In this document: one piece after another, positions 1 to 8,261 of the stretch
Numbering within the stretch: the stretch's first letter is position 1
Layout of the letters: each line of letters opens with the position of its first letter
Source of the DNA: Hymenobacter algoricola
GTDB lineage: Bacteria > Bacteroidota > Bacteroidia > Cytophagales > Hymenobacteraceae
Assembly: GCF_039539525.1 (NCBI RefSeq)
Contig: NZ_BAABDH010000012.1
Location: 62,001 to 126,000, forward strand
Length of the DNA stretch: 64,000 bases
Reading direction: 5' to 3'
Notes under the pieces: generated by a model
Told to the model about the DNA's origin: nothing
Databases searched by the model: none
The model's input: only the letters and a program-made list of their open reading frames with translations
Position numbers and translations under genes: made by a program

Positions 1-520
1 GGAAGGCATTGTCGCGCTGCTCCACGTATTCCTGGGGCTGGGGCTTACCAAAAAGCTGATCCAGCAGCCCCACGCCCTGCAGCGGCCCCGCTACCGGCGG
101 AGCGGCCACCTGGGGACCTACTTTCACCTTACCCCCCGCTGAGCGCACCGCCAGGCCGTTGATGGTCATGCCAAAGGGCTTGATCAGGTAGTCGCCTTCG
201 GCGTAGGCAGCGTAGCGCTGGGTGATGGTGAGCTCCGTGGACGTCTGCCCTCCCACGATGCGCGTGGTCGTGGTGCTTGCCTTACCGCTTTTCTTAAACC
301 CTTCCACGTCCGGGAAGGCCGAGTATTTCTCCAGCACCGCCCCGCGCAACCGGAAGCTGATGGTGTAGTAGTCGGTGATGGCAACGGCCGGGGGGCCGAG
401 CAGAATATCGGCCTCTGCTTTGGCCGATTGGGCCCGCAGGCGGCCCGCCAGCAGGAGCAGGCAGCAGAGCAGCACGCCAACAACACGCGCTGGGCCGGTC
501 AGGAAGGGCATTTTGTGCAT
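1..520 (-). CDS. BatD-like aerotolerance-type protein (partial, N-terminal part)
   Basis: The gene runs off the left edge, so only about 173 N-terminal residues are visible. I start it at ATG 520; a second in-frame ATG at 511 is equally possible. The N-terminus is a signal peptide (core GVLLCCLLLLAGRLRAQS). It is followed by a stretch with the spacing of BatD-family proteins: GPPAVAITDYYTISFRL, FPDVEGF, RIVGGQTSTELTI, GDYLIKPFGMTINGLAV. BatD proteins are envelope proteins with immunoglobulin-like folds, normally encoded beside MoxR and BatA/BatB. Those partners would lie outside the window; the moxR at 34565 is too far away for the same operon. The family call comes from pattern recognition only. 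Confidence 0.7.
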   Translation of the reverse strand, partial: MHKMPFLTGPARVVGVLLCCLLLLAGRLRAQSAKAEADILLGPPAVAITDYYTISFRLRGAVLEKYSAFPDVEGFKKSGKASTTTTRIVGGQTSTELTITQRYAAYAEGDYLIKPFGMTINGLAVRSAGGKVKVGPQVAAPPVAGPLQGVGLLDQLFGKPQPQEYVEQRDNAF

Positions 521-760
521 TCCCCAAAGCTACGCAAAAACCCCACTGGGGCCGTGCCATACCACTTTAGAGCAAGCAGAACGCCTATATCCCCTGTTTT
601 CTATACAAAATAAACGACGACTTGTCAATCCATTTTTATGACCCGGCCGTAAATGGTCTCCAAATACCCTCCTGCTTCTGATTGGTCGTCTGTCAAATGA
701 CCTTTCCAGGACATATTCAGAGGCTAATGGCTTTTCTTCTCACCCTAATACTTACTCCCC

Positions 761-1543
761 ATGTCTAAACTCCTCAACTCTGGCGGGGATGAAGCGGATT
801 TCTCGAAACCGCTTTACGTGCCAATCAAGCGTCGCTCGTTCTTCATGTATGCCGGTGCTACGGCCGGTGCTACCGCACTGATCCTCTCGGGCTGCGGTGA
901 CGACGACGACGACAACAACCCGGTATCCAACCCGAACATGGTCAATGTGGGCGCCGGCAGCGTTGGTGTCCTCAACTACGCCTACGCGCTGGAGCAGCTG
1001 GAAGCTGGTTTCTATACGACGCTGCGCACCGGCACCTACTACACCGGGCTGGCCGCGGGCAGCGCCGAAAAGCAGATTCTGGACGACTTGTACTACCACG
1101 AGGTAATTCACCGCGAGTTCTTCAAGGCTGCCCTGATGCGGGATGCCAGCTCTTCGATCATCAAGAGCCTGGAGCCAAACTTCGATGGTATCGACTTCAA
1201 CGCCCGCACCACGGCCGCTGGCTCGACCAAGCTGGGCGTGCTGAATGCCGCCAAGGCTTTCGAAGACCTGGGCGTATCGGCTTACAACGGCGCGGGCCGC
1301 TTCATCGGCACCGACGTAGCTGGTCTCAATTACCTGGTAGCTGCTGGCAAGATCGTCTCGGTAGAAGCCCGTCACGCGGCGCTGATCCGGGACCTGGTGT
1401 CGGAAGGCTCTTTCATTGATTCCGACATAGTGAACATTGCTACCAACGGCCTGGAGATTTCTAAAACCCCGGCTCAGGTTGTGGCGGTAGCCAATACCTT
1501 CCTCAAGGAAGGCTCTAAGCTGAATGTTTCGGGCCTTGTCTAG
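761..1543 (+). CDS. Ferritin-like domain lipoprotein, pair 1 member A (desiccation-related type)
   Basis: A 260-residue protein. The N-terminus has a twin-arginine pair (KRRSFF, about 23-28), a hydrophobic stretch and a lipobox (ILSGC, Cys45), followed by an acidic DDDDD linker, so it is probably a Tat-exported lipoprotein. The rest matches the ferritin-like (PF13668-type) four-helix fold, with putative metal ligands in EQLEAGFY (about 78-85), HEVIHREF (about 113-120) and VEARHAALIRD. Members occur in desiccation-tolerant bacteria and plants; the biochemical role is not established. It is the first of four tandem ferritin-like genes and closely resembles the gene at 2887. The gap to the next gene is 42 bases, so the two are probably co-transcribed. 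Confidence 0.85.
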   Translation: MSKLLNSGGDEADFSKPLYVPIKRRSFFMYAGATAGATALILSGCGDDDDDNNPVSNPNMVNVGAGSVGVLNYAYALEQLEAGFYTTLRTGTYYTGLAAGSAEKQILDDLYYHEVIHREFFKAALMRDASSSIIKSLEPNFDGIDFNARTTAAGSTKLGVLNAAKAFEDLGVSAYNGAGRFIGTDVAGLNYLVAAGKIVSVEARHAALIRDLVSEGSFIDSDIVNIATNGLEISKTPAQVVAVANTFLKEGSKLNVSGLV

Positions 1544-1585
1544 GTCGTCTGCGGCTCTTCCTCCCATCTAAACTTCGCCTTCCAT

Positions 1586-2632
1586 ATGAACTTCTTCCAT
1601 ATCCTTTCTGAAATCGAGAAAACTGACCCCGAAGTTTTCGAGCGTTTCGATTCCCGCCGTCGCGTGTTCAAACACCTGACCGGCTTTGGCAAAAAAATGA
1701 CCGCGGCGGCGCTGCCCCTGGCCATGGGTGCCATCTTCAACAAAGCTTACGGTCAGGCCACGGGCGCTCCATCCGTGAACGACGTTCTGAACTTCGCGCT
1801 GAAGCTGGAATATCTGGAAGCCTACTTCTACAACCTCGGCCTGCAGGGCAACGGAAGCATTGTGACAGACAACGGTAGCGGCGCTACGGCCGTTACGCCG
1901 GCCCAAACTACTTTCCGCGGAATGTTCAGCGCCACCAACCTCTCGTCGCTGACCAAAATCCGGACTGACGAAAACAACCACGTGAACTTCCTGCGTTCTG
2001 CGCTCGGCGCGGCGGCTATTGCTGCTCCTGCCGTGTCGGAGTTCGACTTCACCGGCGGCAAAGGCTCGGGTGCGGGTCCTTTCGCGGGCTTGTTCACTAA
2101 CCCCGTCCTGTTCCTGGCAGTTGCTCAGTCTCTGGAAGACACCGGCGTGCGGGCCTACAAAGGCGGCGCTCCTTACCTGGCTTCCAACAAAGACGTTCTG
2201 ACGGCCGCCCTCAACATCCACTCGGTGGAGGCTCGCCACGCTGCTCGTCTGCGCACCATGCGCCGGGGTGGTTTCAACAACAATGCTGCCTCGCAGACTG
2301 CATCGGGTACGCTGGAAGGCCCAACCGGTAAGCCCAAGAGCTGGATTTCCGGCGACGACAACGGCGGCGCTTCTCCCGCCCAGACGGCCCCGATTTACGG
2401 CGCCGGGGTTGCGCCTTCGTATACGCCAGCCGGTATTACCTTCCCTAGCGAAGCCAACGTGAACCAGGGTGCCAACGGCACTGCGCCGGCCCTGAATCTG
2501 CAGACGGCTCTGGCCAGCCTGAACTTCCCGGCTGCCGCTTTCTCGGAAGCCTTCGACGAGCCGCTGGACGTACCAACCGTTTCGGCTATTGCCAAGACCT
2601 TTACCATTACCAGCAGCACGCTGTTCGGTTAA
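1586..2632 (+). CDS. Ferritin-like domain protein, pair 1 member B
   Basis: A 348-residue ferritin-like protein. The N-terminus reads FDSRRRVFKHLTGFGKK and then a hydrophobic run ending in AYGQA, which suggests a Tat-type signal peptide without a lipobox. Ferritin-like helices carry EYLEAYFY, DENNHVNFLRS and VEARHAARLRTM. It is longer than member A because of a C-terminal extension of about 110 residues rich in Gly, Asn and Pro after the last helix. That extension ends in FSEAFDEPLDVPTVSAIAKTF, and the same motif ends the paralogue at 3612. It follows member A by 42 bases and is closed by a strong terminator. The exported location is inferred. Confidence 0.85.
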   Translation: MNFFHILSEIEKTDPEVFERFDSRRRVFKHLTGFGKKMTAAALPLAMGAIFNKAYGQATGAPSVNDVLNFALKLEYLEAYFYNLGLQGNGSIVTDNGSGATAVTPAQTTFRGMFSATNLSSLTKIRTDENNHVNFLRSALGAAAIAAPAVSEFDFTGGKGSGAGPFAGLFTNPVLFLAVAQSLEDTGVRAYKGGAPYLASNKDVLTAALNIHSVEARHAARLRTMRRGGFNNNAASQTASGTLEGPTGKPKSWISGDDNGGASPAQTAPIYGAGVAPSYTPAGITFPSEANVNQGANGTAPALNLQTALASLNFPAAAFSEAFDEPLDVPTVSAIAKTFTITSSTLFG

Positions 2633-2653
2633 GCCAAGGCTTTTGGTTATTTG

Positions 2654-2685
2654 AAAAAGGACAGCACTCGTGCTGTCCTTTTTTT
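2654..2685 (+). terminator. Intrinsic terminator after ferritin-like pair 1
   Basis: A perfect stem GGACAGCA/TGCTGTCC, extended by flanking A5/T5, with a 4-base loop and a run of seven T. It ends the transcript of the first ferritin-like pair. Confidence 0.9.
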
Positions 2686-2830
2686 GTTTGGGCGGCAGGT
2701 CGCGACCCATCAGTAACCTGCAGTCCGACTACCAACCGACGGTCTGAGGTACTACCAGAAAAGGCATCTTCCCGGAGGCGCTTTTTTCCTGCAACCTATT
2801 GGGGCGTTAGAGCATCCCATCAGAAGGAGT

Positions 2831-2838
2831 TACCTTTG
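2831..2838 (+). promoter_or_regulatory. -7 box TACCTTTG upstream of ferritin-like pair 2
   Basis: This is an exact match to the Bacteroidota -7 consensus TAnnTTTG. Its last three bases are a TTG that could be taken as a start codon for the next gene (in frame from 2836). Because this looks like promoter sequence, the real start is placed at ATG 2887. No convincing -33 box is visible. Confidence 0.6.
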
Positions 2839-2886
2839 TTGACCTCAACGCCGCGCCGGCGCGGTATTGCCTCGTACTATTCCCCT

Positions 2887-3585
2887 ATGCTGACTTCCTT
2901 CCTGGACCGCACGATGCGGCGCCGTTCCTTTTTCCGTATCGCCGGAGCCACCACGGCGGCTTCGGCCCTGCTCTTAGCCGGCTGCGGCACCGATGATCCT
3001 GAGCCCGTTGCCGCCCCTTCCAACGTACTCGTACTGGCGGCCGGCGACGTAGGGTTACTCAACTATGCGTACTTGCTGGAGCAGCTGGAAGCGGCCTTCT
3101 ATCAGAAAGTGCTGGGCGCGCTGCCCACCGATTTGCTACCCGGCGAAAAGGAGGCCCTGACGGCGCTGCGGGACCACGAAGTGATTCACCGGGAGTTCTT
3201 CAAATTTGCCTTGGCCGATCAGGCCATTACCACGTTCACGTTCGACTTCACCTCCCTATCCCTCACCAGCCGCGTGGGCGTATTCACGGCGGCCAAAAAG
3301 CTGGAAGACCTGGGCGTGGCGGCCTACAACGGAATAGGCAAGCTACTGCTGAATGGAGGCTACCTGACGCTGATAGGCAAAATAGCCTCCGTAGAGGCCC
3401 GGCATGCCGCTTTCGTTCGGGACGCCCTGCAGCCCAACTCCTTTGGGGTTGCGGATGCCACTACCATCGTCACGACCGGCGACTATGCGGGTCTGAACGT
3501 CACGATGACGCCGGCCCAGGTGTTGACGGCCGCCGCCGCGTTTTTTCCTTTCACCATTGACACGTCCAAGCTGCCCACGGCTTAA
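2887..3585 (+). CDS. Ferritin-like domain lipoprotein, pair 2 member A
   Basis: A 232-residue paralogue of the gene at 761. From ATG 2887 it has RRRSFF (twin arginine), a hydrophobic segment and the lipobox LLAGC, then the ferritin-like helices with EQLEAAFY, DHEVIHREFF and VEARHAAFVRD. The upstream in-frame TTG at 2836 lies inside a TACCTTTG promoter box and is rejected as a start. ATG 2914, just before the twin-arginine motif, is a less likely alternative. It lacks the poly-Asp linker of the first copy. The next gene follows after 26 bases. Confidence 0.85.
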   Translation: MLTSFLDRTMRRRSFFRIAGATTAASALLLAGCGTDDPEPVAAPSNVLVLAAGDVGLLNYAYLLEQLEAAFYQKVLGALPTDLLPGEKEALTALRDHEVIHREFFKFALADQAITTFTFDFTSLSLTSRVGVFTAAKKLEDLGVAAYNGIGKLLLNGGYLTLIGKIASVEARHAAFVRDALQPNSFGVADATTIVTTGDYAGLNVTMTPAQVLTAAAAFFPFTIDTSKLPTA

Positions 3586-3611
3586 GGCGGGCTTTTGGCT
3601 TCCTCTTCCCT

Positions 3612-4499
3612 ATGAATATCCTCAAAGTACTCGCCAACCTGGCGGAAGTTGACCCCGAAGCTTATCAGCGGCTCAGTGCCCGCCGGGGAATGCTCAGCAG
3701 CCTCGGCCGGTTGGGCCGCAAGGCGGCGGCTACTGCGGTGCCTTTGGGCCTGGGTGCCGTGCTGCAGCAGGCCTACGGCCGAAACAGCCAGACTATCCTC
3801 GACACGTTTACGCTGGCGTTGCGGCTCGAATACCTGGAAAACGAGTTCTACACGCTGGCCCTGACGGCTGGCCGCAACGGCACGCTGGTTTTCCCGGCGG
3901 GCACCATGCCGGTCATTCAGCAGATTCAGGAGCAGGAGCAGGCGCACGTTACCTTTCTGCAGCGGCAGCTGCAAAACTCCAGCGCCGCCGTGCCGGCCAA
4001 GCCCAACTTCGACTTCACGGGCAGCAAGAACGGCACGAAAGCCGCCGCCTTCGCCACGGTCTTTACCAGCTTCGACACTTTTCTGAAAGTAGCCCAGCTG
4101 CTGGAGGATACGGGCGTACGGGCGTACAAAGGCCAGCTGGATTTTCTTGCCGCCAACAACGACCTGCTGGAGGCCGGACTACAGATTCACGCGGTGGAGG
4201 CCCGGCATGCGGCCCACATTCGCGGCATGCGGCGCGCCACTCAGAACGCCAACGTGCGCAACTGGGTCAGCAAGAACGATGATACCATCACTACTGCCGG
4301 AGTCACGGATGCCGTGTATGCCGGGGAGGAAATTCAGCTGCAAACGCTGCCCGGGGTACCGATTCGCTCTTTCCCTTTCGATACCACGCCCATCGTGACC
4401 GACACGCCGGAGAAAGCCAAAATCAGTCTGGGCGAGGCCTTCGATGAGCCTATTACTGCGGCGGTAGCCAGCCAGCTGGCCGATCTGTTCATTTATTAA
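3612..4499 (+). CDS. Ferritin-like domain protein, pair 2 member B
   Basis: A 295-residue paralogue of the gene at 1586. The N-terminus has an Arg-rich SARRGMLSSLGRLGRK stretch and a hydrophobic run ending in AYGRN, again a Tat-like export signal without a lipobox. Core motifs are EYLENEFY, EQEQAHVTFLQ and VEARHAAHIRGM. The C-terminus has LGEAFDEPITAAVASQLADLF, matching the ending of member B of pair 1. It is shorter mainly in the post-helix extension. The A-B-A-B order shows that the whole two-gene unit was duplicated. Confidence 0.85.
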   Translation: MNILKVLANLAEVDPEAYQRLSARRGMLSSLGRLGRKAAATAVPLGLGAVLQQAYGRNSQTILDTFTLALRLEYLENEFYTLALTAGRNGTLVFPAGTMPVIQQIQEQEQAHVTFLQRQLQNSSAAVPAKPNFDFTGSKNGTKAAAFATVFTSFDTFLKVAQLLEDTGVRAYKGQLDFLAANNDLLEAGLQIHAVEARHAAHIRGMRRATQNANVRNWVSKNDDTITTAGVTDAVYAGEEIQLQTLPGVPIRSFPFDTTPIVTDTPEKAKISLGEAFDEPITAAVASQLADLFIY

Positions 4500-4525
4500 C
4501 GCAGAGGTAACAGCTTTACCACCCT

Positions 4526-4554
4526 AAAGGAACGGCTAACGCCGTTCCTTTTTT
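4526..4554 (+). terminator. Intrinsic terminator after ferritin-like pair 2
   Basis: Stem AAAGGAACGGC / GCCGTTCCTTT with loop TAAC, followed by a T run. It separates the ferritin cluster from the small gene at 4735. Confidence 0.9.
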
Positions 4555-4589
4555 GTTGTCCCCTGTTGGTGCAGACGCTGTGGTTCAGC

Positions 4590-4621
4590 TTGCATTTTAA
4601 GACCTAATTTTTGTATCTTTC
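4590..4621 (+). promoter_or_regulatory. Bacteroidota-type promoter for the 62-residue gene
   Basis: TTG at 4590-4592 is followed after 21 bases by TATCTTTC (4614-4621), a close match to TTG-N19-21-TAnnTTTG. It predicts a leader of about 110 bases. The leader contains the near-palindrome AAGCTTTTTTTAAAGCTT (4654-4671), which could form a small hairpin. Confidence 0.65.
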
Positions 4622-4734
4622 AACAAAGGATTTAAAACCAACTCTCCCGTCGTAAGCTTTTTTTAAAGCTTTCGTATAAGCTCTGCGTCTACTGTACTAC
4701 CTATCCCACCCAACCCTTCTAACCGCCCTGACCG

Positions 4735-4923
4735 ATGCTGGAATACGTCAAGACCATTTTGCTCAAAGTCAGCTTCGACAAGATCCTTTTTGAGAAAGAG
4801 CTGCGCAAGGCTCTCCGAATGCTGATGCCAGCGGAGTTGCTGGAGTTGAAGACGTGGTGTTATCAGCAGTTCGCTAAAGTGTATCAGCGCGTTCTAAACC
4901 GCGTTTTTGCCCAGGCTGCCTGA
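4735..4923 (+). CDS. Small conserved-looking helical protein, 62 residues
   Basis: I do not recognise a family. The product is short, without a signal peptide, and rich in Leu, Lys and Glu. It looks amphipathic and helical (MLEYVKTILLKVSFDKILF, then LRKALRMLMPAELLELKTW). It is AT-richer than its neighbours. A good promoter lies 115 bases upstream and the gene stands alone between a terminator and the convergent queG. The strong regulatory context and clean start make it a likely real cytosolic or membrane-associated small protein. Confidence 0.65.
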   Translation: MLEYVKTILLKVSFDKILFEKELRKALRMLMPAELLELKTWCYQQFAKVYQRVLNRVFAQAA

Positions 4924-4951
4924 TTTTTTACCAGAACCGGTCGATCCGGCT

Positions 4952-5887
4952 TTACTCTTCTGTTACGAACTTGATGTTGCGGGTTAGTCCCGCGTAGCCC
5001 GTCCGCTTTACCGCCGACTGCCGAAATAGCTCCGAGAAAAGCTCGTGGGTTATTTCCCGCCAGTCCGTGGTACTCAGGTGCGGCAGCTGCGGGTTGGGCT
5101 TAAATTGGGGCTCGCTGTGGGGCTTGGCAAAGCGGTTCCAGGGGCATACATCCTGGCAGATGTCGCAGCCGAACACCCAGTTGCCGAACTTGCCCGCCAT
5201 TTCCGTCGGAATCTGGTCTTTCAGCTCGATGGTGAAGTAGCTGATGCACTTGCTGCCGTCCACCACATAAGGTTCGGTGATGGCCCCGGTCGGGCAGGCA
5301 TCCATGCATTTGGTACAGGTGCCGCAGTAGTCCTTGATAGGGCCATCGTAGTCCAGCTCCAGATCCACGATCAGCTCGGCAATGAAATAGAAGCTGCCGG
5401 TGCCGGGCGTAATCAGGTTGGCATTTTTGCCTACCCAGCCCAGCCCGCTCTTCTTGGCCCAGGCCTTATCCAGCACCGGCGCCGAGTCGACGAAGCAGCG
5501 GCCGCCCACTTCCCCTATTTCCTGCTGAATGTCCTGCAGCAGCGTTTTGAGCTTGTCTTTGATGACGAAATGGTAGTCGCGGCCGTAGGCGTATTTACTG
5601 ACCTTGAGCGTGCCGTCGGCCGGCTGCTGGTCCTCTTCGGCCGGATAGTAGTTGAGCAGCAGCGAAATGACCGACTTAGCCCCATCTACCAGCAGGCGTG
5701 GGTCGAGGCGCTTGTCGAAATGGTTGGCCATGTAGGCCATTTGCCCGTGCATGTTGCGGTTGAGCCAGTTTTCGAGGCGCGGCGCTTCCTCTTCCAGAAA
5801 TTCGGCCTTGGAAACACCACAGTACATAAAGCCCAGCTCCAGAGCCCGGCGTTTGATGAAAGCAGTATAGGCAGCAGTCGGCAGCAT
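4952..5887 (-). CDS. queG: Epoxyqueuosine reductase QueG
   Basis: A 311-residue protein that reduces epoxyqueuosine to queuosine in tRNA wobble position 34, using cobalamin and iron-sulphur clusters. The C-terminal half carries two ferredoxin-type 4Fe-4S motifs (CGTCTKCMDACPTGA and CDICQDVCPWN), with the family stretch SAPVLDKAWAKKSGLGWVGK before them. I start at ATG 5887. An in-frame TTG at 5923 lies in an inverted-repeat arm and would add 12 lysine- and asparagine-rich residues. It lies downstream of ruvB on the same strand, with a ruvB terminator between them. Confidence 0.92.
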   Translation of the reverse strand: MLPTAAYTAFIKRRALELGFMYCGVSKAEFLEEEAPRLENWLNRNMHGQMAYMANHFDKRLDPRLLVDGAKSVISLLLNYYPAEEDQQPADGTLKVSKYAYGRDYHFVIKDKLKTLLQDIQQEIGEVGGRCFVDSAPVLDKAWAKKSGLGWVGKNANLITPGTGSFYFIAELIVDLELDYDGPIKDYCGTCTKCMDACPTGAITEPYVVDGSKCISYFTIELKDQIPTEMAGKFGNWVFGCDICQDVCPWNRFAKPHSEPQFKPNPQLPHLSTTDWREITHELFSELFRQSAVKRTGYAGLTRNIKFVTEE

Positions 5888-5896
5888 CTGGTTTTC

Positions 5897-6023
5897 GGTT
5901 ATTCGTTTTTGGTTTTTAGCCAATACTCCCTTCGCTCTCTATTTCCGGATAAAAACAAAGCGTGCCTGAGAAGTTCAGACACGCTTCGTGTTGTAAAGGT
6001 CCAAAAACCGGAAGCGAATAACC
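5897..6023. repeat. Word-repeat inverted repeat between queG and ruvB
   Basis: The left arm (5897-5917) and right arm (6003-6023) match as inverted repeats at 16 of 21 positions. Both contain A/T-rich words like AAAAACC and CGAATAACC. The ruvB terminator lies inside the loop. The arms resemble those at 52413-52536 in composition (AAAAACC/GGTTTTT words). Confidence 0.55.
5950..5986 (-). terminator. Intrinsic terminator after ruvB
   Basis: Read on the minus strand: stem AAGCGTG...CACGCTT, extended inward by TCTGAA/TTCAGG pairing with one mismatch, then TTTGTTTTT. It lies just downstream of the ruvB stop. Confidence 0.75.
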
Positions 6024-6026
6024 AGC

Positions 6027-7076
6027 TTATCCTTCGGCGCCGAACAGGTCGGTAGTGTTGCCGCGCAGGTGCTGGGGCATGAGCTTGCCCAGGTGCTTGT
6101 AGGCGGCCTCGGTGGCTTCGCGGCCCCGGGAAGTGCGCTTGAGGTAGCCTTCCTGGATCAGGAAGGGCTCGTACACTTCCTCGATGGTTTCGGCTTCTTC
6201 GCCGCAGGCCGTGGCAATGGTGCTGATGCCCACCGGGCCACCCTTGAACTTGTCGATAATGGTGTTCAGGATGCGCTTGTCCATGTCGTCGAGGCCGTTG
6301 TGGTCGACGTCCAGGGCATTCAGGGCAAACTGGGCAATGTCGACGGTGATGGTGCCGGTGCCTTTGATCTGGGCGAAGTCGCGGGTGCGGCGCAGCAGGT
6401 TGTTGGCAATGCGGGGCGTACCGCGGGAGCGGCGGGCAATTTCGAAGGCCGCATCCGCGTGAATCGGAGTACCCAGGATTTCGGCAGAGCGCTTCACAAT
6501 GCTGGTCAGCAGGGTCGAATCGTAGTATTCGAGGCGGGCCGAGATGCCAAAGCGGGCCCGCAGCGGCGAGGTGAGCATTCCCGAGCGGGTGGTGGCGCCA
6601 ATGAGCGTGAACGGGCTCAGCGAAATCTGCACCGACCGCGCATTCGGGCCCGAATCGAGCATGATGTCGATGCGGTAGTCCTCCATGGCCGAGTACAGGT
6701 ACTCCTCCACCACCGGGTTGAGGCGGTGAATCTCGTCGATGAAGAGCACGTCGTTGGGCTCCAGATTGGTGAGCAGGCCCGCCAGGTCGGAGGGCTTGTC
6801 GAGCACCGGGCCGCTGGTCATCTTGATGCCCGATTCCAGCTCGTTGGCAATGATGTGCGAGAGGGTGGTTTTGCCCAGGCCGGGTGGGCCGTGCAGCAGC
6901 ACGTGGTCGAGAGCCTCACCGCGCTGCCTGGCGGCGGCCACGAATACGCGCAGGTTGTCGACGACCTTGTCCTGCCCGGCAAAGTCGGAGAAGGACAGGG
7001 GCCGCAGGGCTTTGTCAAAGTCTTTTTCGGTGGCGTCCATGTGGCCGCTGTCACCAGTCAGATAATTTTCGCGCAT
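6027..7076 (-). CDS. ruvB: Holliday junction branch migration helicase RuvB
   Basis: A 349-residue AAA+ motor that drives branch migration of Holliday junctions with RuvA and RuvC. Visible signatures are Walker A (GPPGLGKTTL), Walker B (LFIDEIHRL), the RuvB sensor region (GATTRSGMLTSPLRARFGI), the arginine-finger region and the C-terminal winged-helix domain (EEVYEPFLIQEGYLKRTSRGR). Length is normal. The start at ATG 7076 gives MRENYLTGDSGHMDATEKD; ATG 7040 (MDATEKD) is an alternative. A TACCTTTC box at 7103-7110 on the minus strand may be the -7 element. It is not adjacent to ruvA or ruvC here. Confidence 0.97.
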   Translation of the reverse strand: MRENYLTGDSGHMDATEKDFDKALRPLSFSDFAGQDKVVDNLRVFVAAARQRGEALDHVLLHGPPGLGKTTLSHIIANELESGIKMTSGPVLDKPSDLAGLLTNLEPNDVLFIDEIHRLNPVVEEYLYSAMEDYRIDIMLDSGPNARSVQISLSPFTLIGATTRSGMLTSPLRARFGISARLEYYDSTLLTSIVKRSAEILGTPIHADAAFEIARRSRGTPRIANNLLRRTRDFAQIKGTGTITVDIAQFALNALDVDHNGLDDMDKRILNTIIDKFKGGPVGISTIATACGEEAETIEEVYEPFLIQEGYLKRTSRGREATEAAYKHLGKLMPQHLRGNTTDLFGAEG

Positions 7077-7277
7077 GAGAAACGAGCGTGAGGTTGGTAG
7101 CTGAAAGGTAACAAAACCAGCTTCCGATTCCTCCCATTTTTAGCAAAAAAAGCTCCGCATCCGACCTGCAACCGCCGTTTATCTAACCCTATTAGCATAA
7201 GGCGGCTCTCGTCAGCTTCGCGGCTGCCCAAGCGGGCTGGCGCCTGCGTAATTTGCCGCCCCAACTGCCTTCGCCGT

Positions 7278-8240
7278 ATGTCCGCTTCCGCCCCTTTTGC
7301 CGCCTGGCTGCACTCGCTGCCCGATACTTTTTACGACCAGCTGGCCCACGCGCTTTCGCTGCATGGCATGGCCTGCGCCGAGCTGCTCAGCCGCCCCCAC
7401 GATGAGCTGCCCCGGCAGCTAACGGCCCTCACCGGCCTCGACGCGGCCCAGGTGGCCCAACTGAATATCATCGGCAGCCAGACCCAGCTGGTGGAGGCGC
7501 TGGAAGCGAATCCGCGCCGGCTCTACGACCTGCTGCTGGTGGGCGGCCTGGTGCTGGATACGTCGCTGGCGGTGCCGGTGCTGGCCTACGTGCGCCGGCA
7601 GATGCACATCGACAATACCCAGCTGGCTACGCTGAAGCAGTACTGCCTGGAGCTGAGCGGCACGTTTCTGGGGGCCCTGGAGCAGCAGCTGCCTTCCGAG
7701 CCCTCCCTGGGCCTGCACCGGCTGCGGGTGGAAGAGGTCGTTGCCCGGTACGTGGCCGCCAATCCGCCACCCGCACCTACGGCCGCCACTATCCGCTTCA
7801 CCGACCCACAGCTGCAGATGATGCGGCTGGCGCTGCTGCTCGTACATTCGCTGCCCGAAGCGGGAGCCCAGCCCTTCATGCGGGCCGTAGCCGCCCTGGC
7901 GCCCTTGCAGCCGGCCGCGCTGGAACCAATGATTGCGCGGCTGGGCCAGCTGCAGCCCACCGAGGCTTTTTCCCTGACGATGCCGGAGCTGGTGCAGCTC
8001 TACCAGGCTATGCAGGTCTGCGGAATGGTATTCGTGTCGGAGGTGCTGGGCACGCTGGGGCTGGAAGAAGCCTTGCCCCAGCCAACCGCCGAAGCCGAGT
8101 CCGCTGCCCCAGCCAGCAGCCGGCAGGCCGTGGGCGAAATGGTAAGCAGCTTCACGCAGTGGGTGCAGCAGACCTTTCCCGAGGCGCCCGAAATTGCGGC
8201 AGCCCGCCAGCAGGTACTGGCGCTGGCCGATGCGCTGTAG
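7278..8240 (+). CDS. Hypothetical helical protein, paralogue of the gene at 9244
   Basis: I do not recognise a family. The 320-residue product has no signal peptide or membrane segment and is very rich in Leu, Ala and Gln with predicted helices throughout. Its second half (residues about 170-290) aligns by eye with the gene at 9244: both have a long Leu-rich helix, then L-x-x-(L/M)-Y-Q-A-x-Q-V and a similar Ala/Leu C-terminus. The N-terminal halves share HD-x-LPR-x-L followed by a GLDA/GFDA segment. The two are therefore distant paralogues in a five-gene accessory-looking stretch. Confidence 0.7.
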   Translation: MSASAPFAAWLHSLPDTFYDQLAHALSLHGMACAELLSRPHDELPRQLTALTGLDAAQVAQLNIIGSQTQLVEALEANPRRLYDLLLVGGLVLDTSLAVPVLAYVRRQMHIDNTQLATLKQYCLELSGTFLGALEQQLPSEPSLGLHRLRVEEVVARYVAANPPPAPTAATIRFTDPQLQMMRLALLLVHSLPEAGAQPFMRAVAALAPLQPAALEPMIARLGQLQPTEAFSLTMPELVQLYQAMQVCGMVFVSEVLGTLGLEEALPQPTAEAESAAPASSRQAVGEMVSSFTQWVQQTFPEAPEIAAARQQVLALADAL

Positions 8241-8261
8241 GCATCCGGGCGTTGCGCGGCT

